7,540 nucleotides of DNA from Dehalococcoidales bacterium (GTDB taxonomy: Bacteria; Chloroflexota; Dehalococcoidia; Dehalococcoidales; Fen-1064), in contig DAOUVG010000063.1 in assembly GCA_030667735.1 (NCBI GenBank), forward strand, positions 1 through 7,540. The letters are read 5' to 3'. The notes under the pieces are model-generated. The model was not told the origin of the DNA. It did no database searches and saw nothing but the letters and a program-made list of their open reading frames with translations. Made by a program: the position numbers and the translations under genes. Position 1 is the first letter of the stretch; the number at the start of each line of letters is the position of its first letter. Of this stretch, positions 6,071 to 7,540 are shown piece after piece.

Positions 6071-6099
6071 AAACTAGCCCACCGGACAGTGTATGTCAA
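6071..6099 (-). promoter_or_regulatory. Candidate promoter of the M20 gene
   Basis: On the minus strand, a perfect TTGACA (6094-6099) is followed by 17 bp and TAGTTT (6071-6076, three of six). The predicted start is near 6064, giving a leader of about 30 nt that contains AAGGAG. The -10 is weak, so the promoter could depend on an activator. Confidence 0.4.
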
Positions 6100-6140
6100 C
6101 AGTTTTAATCTAAGGGTGTTTCCTGTATCGCAATATGGTG

Positions 6141-6146
6141 TAGAAT
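6141..6146 (+). promoter_or_regulatory. TAGAAT -10-like box directly before the MFS start codon
   Basis: TAGAAT (five of six matches to TATAAT, identical to the marR -10) ends 6 nt before the GTG at 6153, placing +1 at or next to the start codon. No good -35 is seen 16-18 bp upstream, and there is no Shine-Dalgarno. This fits a leaderless transcript but is not proof. Confidence 0.35.
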
Positions 6147-6152
6147 ACCCGT

Positions 6153-7484
6153 GTGACAACCACGATACGCAGGAAGCCCCGCTACTTCTACGGCTGGAAT
6201 ATAGTGGGTGCCTCCTTCCTGGCACATCTCGCTTATGCCGAGCATTACTCCTCCATGCTGGGGTTCTTCTTCAAGCCGTTTGGAAACGAATTCGGCTGGA
6301 GTCGTAGCAGCGTTGCCGCCGTGCAGACTATTGCCCGTGTAACCGAGGCGCTGATTTCTCCCGTTGTCGGTCCCTTCATTGACCGCTACGGTCCCCGCGT
6401 ACTGATGCCCATCGGTGCAATAGTTGTCGGTTTGACCATGCTGGGCGTAACCCAGATAAGCGCTCTCTGGGAGTTTTACCTGCTGCGGGGCGTGGTGGTG
6501 GCCATTGGCTTCACCCTCATGGGAGGACTGGTGACGGACGTAGCCATCAACAACTGGTTCGTCCGTAAGCGTGGCCGGGCCATCGCCATTGGGCGCCTTG
6601 GAAATAACCTGAGCAATATAATCTTTGTCCCGGTAACCGTGTTTGTGATTGCCTCCTCCGGGTGGCGTACCATGTTCGTCGTCTTTGCCGTGGTTACGTG
6701 GTTGGCCGTTCTTATCCCTTCGGTAATCCTCATGCGCCGTCGACCGGAGGATATGGGCCTGCATCCGGATGGGATTACACCCGATACTGAAGGAAACCGG
6801 AGAAACGGGGAGGAGCACTCTGAAGGTAAGCTGACTTCGGGAGAGCCGGTATGGAACCGTCGTGAGGTGATAACTACCGGGAGCTTCTGGCTTCTGGCTG
6901 CTTCCCTGGGGATAAGCAGCATGGCCTTTCAGGGTATAAATGTCAGCCTGGCCGCCTATATTCAGGACCTGGGCTACAGTGATGCCACGCTGGCAACCGT
7001 GATGACTGTACGTGCCATTATCATGGCGGCAGTGCTCCCGTTCATGGGGTTTGTTGCCGAGTATTCCGACAGGGTCTTCGTGCGTGTCATCCCCTTCATT
7101 ATCCAGGGTGTGGGGGCTTTTCTCTTCCTGCTGGCGGGGCAGCCGGTGTTTCTCTGGCTGGCAGTGGCAGTCTATGGAATTGGTATGTCCGGTATCGCCG
7201 TAATCCAGGGAGTAATCTGGGCTAACTATTTCGGCCGTTTCAGTCTTGGTCTGGTTCGTTCACTGGGCTTTCTGGTAGCCTTCGGGTTTGGTGCCGCAGG
7301 CCCGGTAGCCATGAATGTCGTCTTCGATGTTATCGGCTCATACCGGCCGGCATTTATGGTGATTATCGGTCTGTTTGCCGCCGCGGCTTTCCTGATAGGG
7401 GTAGCCCGTCCTCCCAAACCTTACCGCTACACTACGGCGGACGGCATGACAGTCTCCGCCACGGAGATGCTGCTGGAGGAATAA
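6153..7484 (+). CDS. MFS transporter, OFA/MCT-like (monocarboxylate or related anion carrier)
   Basis: A 443-residue inner-membrane carrier with about 12 hydrophobic segments, split by a hydrophilic loop at about residues 195-238. It opens with the characteristic RYFYGWNIVGASF. Other family marks are the motif-A-like GPFIDRYGPRVL (73-84), NNWFVRKRGRAIAI (133-146) and RRRPEDMGLHPDG (195-207) after TM6. All are typical of the oxalate/formate antiporter and monocarboxylate-transporter branch of the MFS. Substrates of such proteins are usually small organic acids; the exact one cannot be read here. The GTG at 6153 is the only plausible start, because an in-frame TAG lies 12 nt upstream (6141-6143), yet no ribosome-binding site precedes it. 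Divergent from the M20 peptidase with 120 nt between them, so the two may share regulation. An extended frame on the opposite strand over the 5' half is a coding shadow. Confidence 0.9.
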   Translation: MTTTIRRKPRYFYGWNIVGASFLAHLAYAEHYSSMLGFFFKPFGNEFGWSRSSVAAVQTIARVTEALISPVVGPFIDRYGPRVLMPIGAIVVGLTMLGVTQISALWEFYLLRGVVVAIGFTLMGGLVTDVAINNWFVRKRGRAIAIGRLGNNLSNIIFVPVTVFVIASSGWRTMFVVFAVVTWLAVLIPSVILMRRRPEDMGLHPDGITPDTEGNRRNGEEHSEGKLTSGEPVWNRREVITTGSFWLLAASLGISSMAFQGINVSLAAYIQDLGYSDATLATVMTVRAIIMAAVLPFMGFVAEYSDRVFVRVIPFIIQGVGAFLFLLAGQPVFLWLAVAVYGIGMSGIAVIQGVIWANYFGRFSLGLVRSLGFLVAFGFGAAGPVAMNVVFDVIGSYRPAFMVIIGLFAAAAFLIGVARPPKPYRYTTADGMTVSATEMLLEE

Positions 7485-7491
7485 GATACTT

Positions 7492-7508
7492 GTGGTACAC
7501 AGTACCGC
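7492..7508 (+). terminator. Weak candidate terminator hairpin after the MFS gene
   Basis: GTGGTAC-ACA-GTACCGC forms a 7-bp stem (one G-U pair) with a three-base loop, 8 nt past the stop codon. It is followed by a pyrimidine-rich CCTTATCTTCC rather than a clean U-run. A second stem, GCAGG-CGAA-CCTGC (7527-7540), touches the window end and may be longer outside. Either could be the terminator. Confidence 0.3.
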
Positions 7509-7540
7509 CTTATCTTCCTACTGAAGGCAGGCGAACCTGC

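Noticed and set aside
6105..6818. 237-codon open frame on the minus strand
   Set aside because: Antisense to the 5' half of the MFS transporter. The translation is low-complexity, His/Gly-rich and without membrane or domain signature, so it is a shadow.

Overview
The window looks like ordinary chromosomal DNA of moderate GC from a free-living bacterium. The gene set fits Chloroflexota, perhaps Dehalococcoidia: a MarR regulator overlapping an MMPL pump, a small single-RRM protein with a Gly/Arg tail, an M50 Rip3-type membrane protein, an M20 peptidase and an OFA/MCT-like MFS carrier. This placement rests on gene content only and is tentative. I see no IS element, tRNA, rRNA, CRISPR array or phage gene.

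Layout. 1-343 (-) is the N-terminal part of an MMPL/RND exporter. It overlaps the upstream marR-type gene at 327-803 (-). A strong sigma70-like promoter (861-889, -) precedes marR, with a perfect 15-bp palindrome (842-856) over its start point, so the two genes look like an autoregulated efflux operon. A divergent promoter (1099-1127, +) serves a secreted alpha/beta hydrolase at 1201-2652 (+), which carries a C-terminal domain I do not recognise. That gene converges, with 2 nt between stop codons, on an M50-like membrane protein at 2655-3398 (-). The M50-like protein has lost both histidines of HExxH but keeps the LDGGR motif. A 494-nt gene-poor stretch separates it from an RRM RNA-binding protein at 3893-4249 (-). 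The RRM gene appears to have a leader of about 300 nt with several perfect hairpins. An M20 metallopeptidase (4686-6032, -) and an MFS transporter (6153-7484, +) diverge from a 120-nt intergenic region.

How the genes work together. Only marR-MMPL is a convincing functional unit: a ligand-sensing repressor controlling an exporter of hydrophobic compounds or lipids. The divergent M20/MFS pair could link uptake and hydrolysis of an acylated or peptidic substrate, but the sequence does not show this. The least explained items are the apparent pseudoprotease of the M50 family and the structured leader of the RRM gene. I did not find a clear multi-gene novel system.
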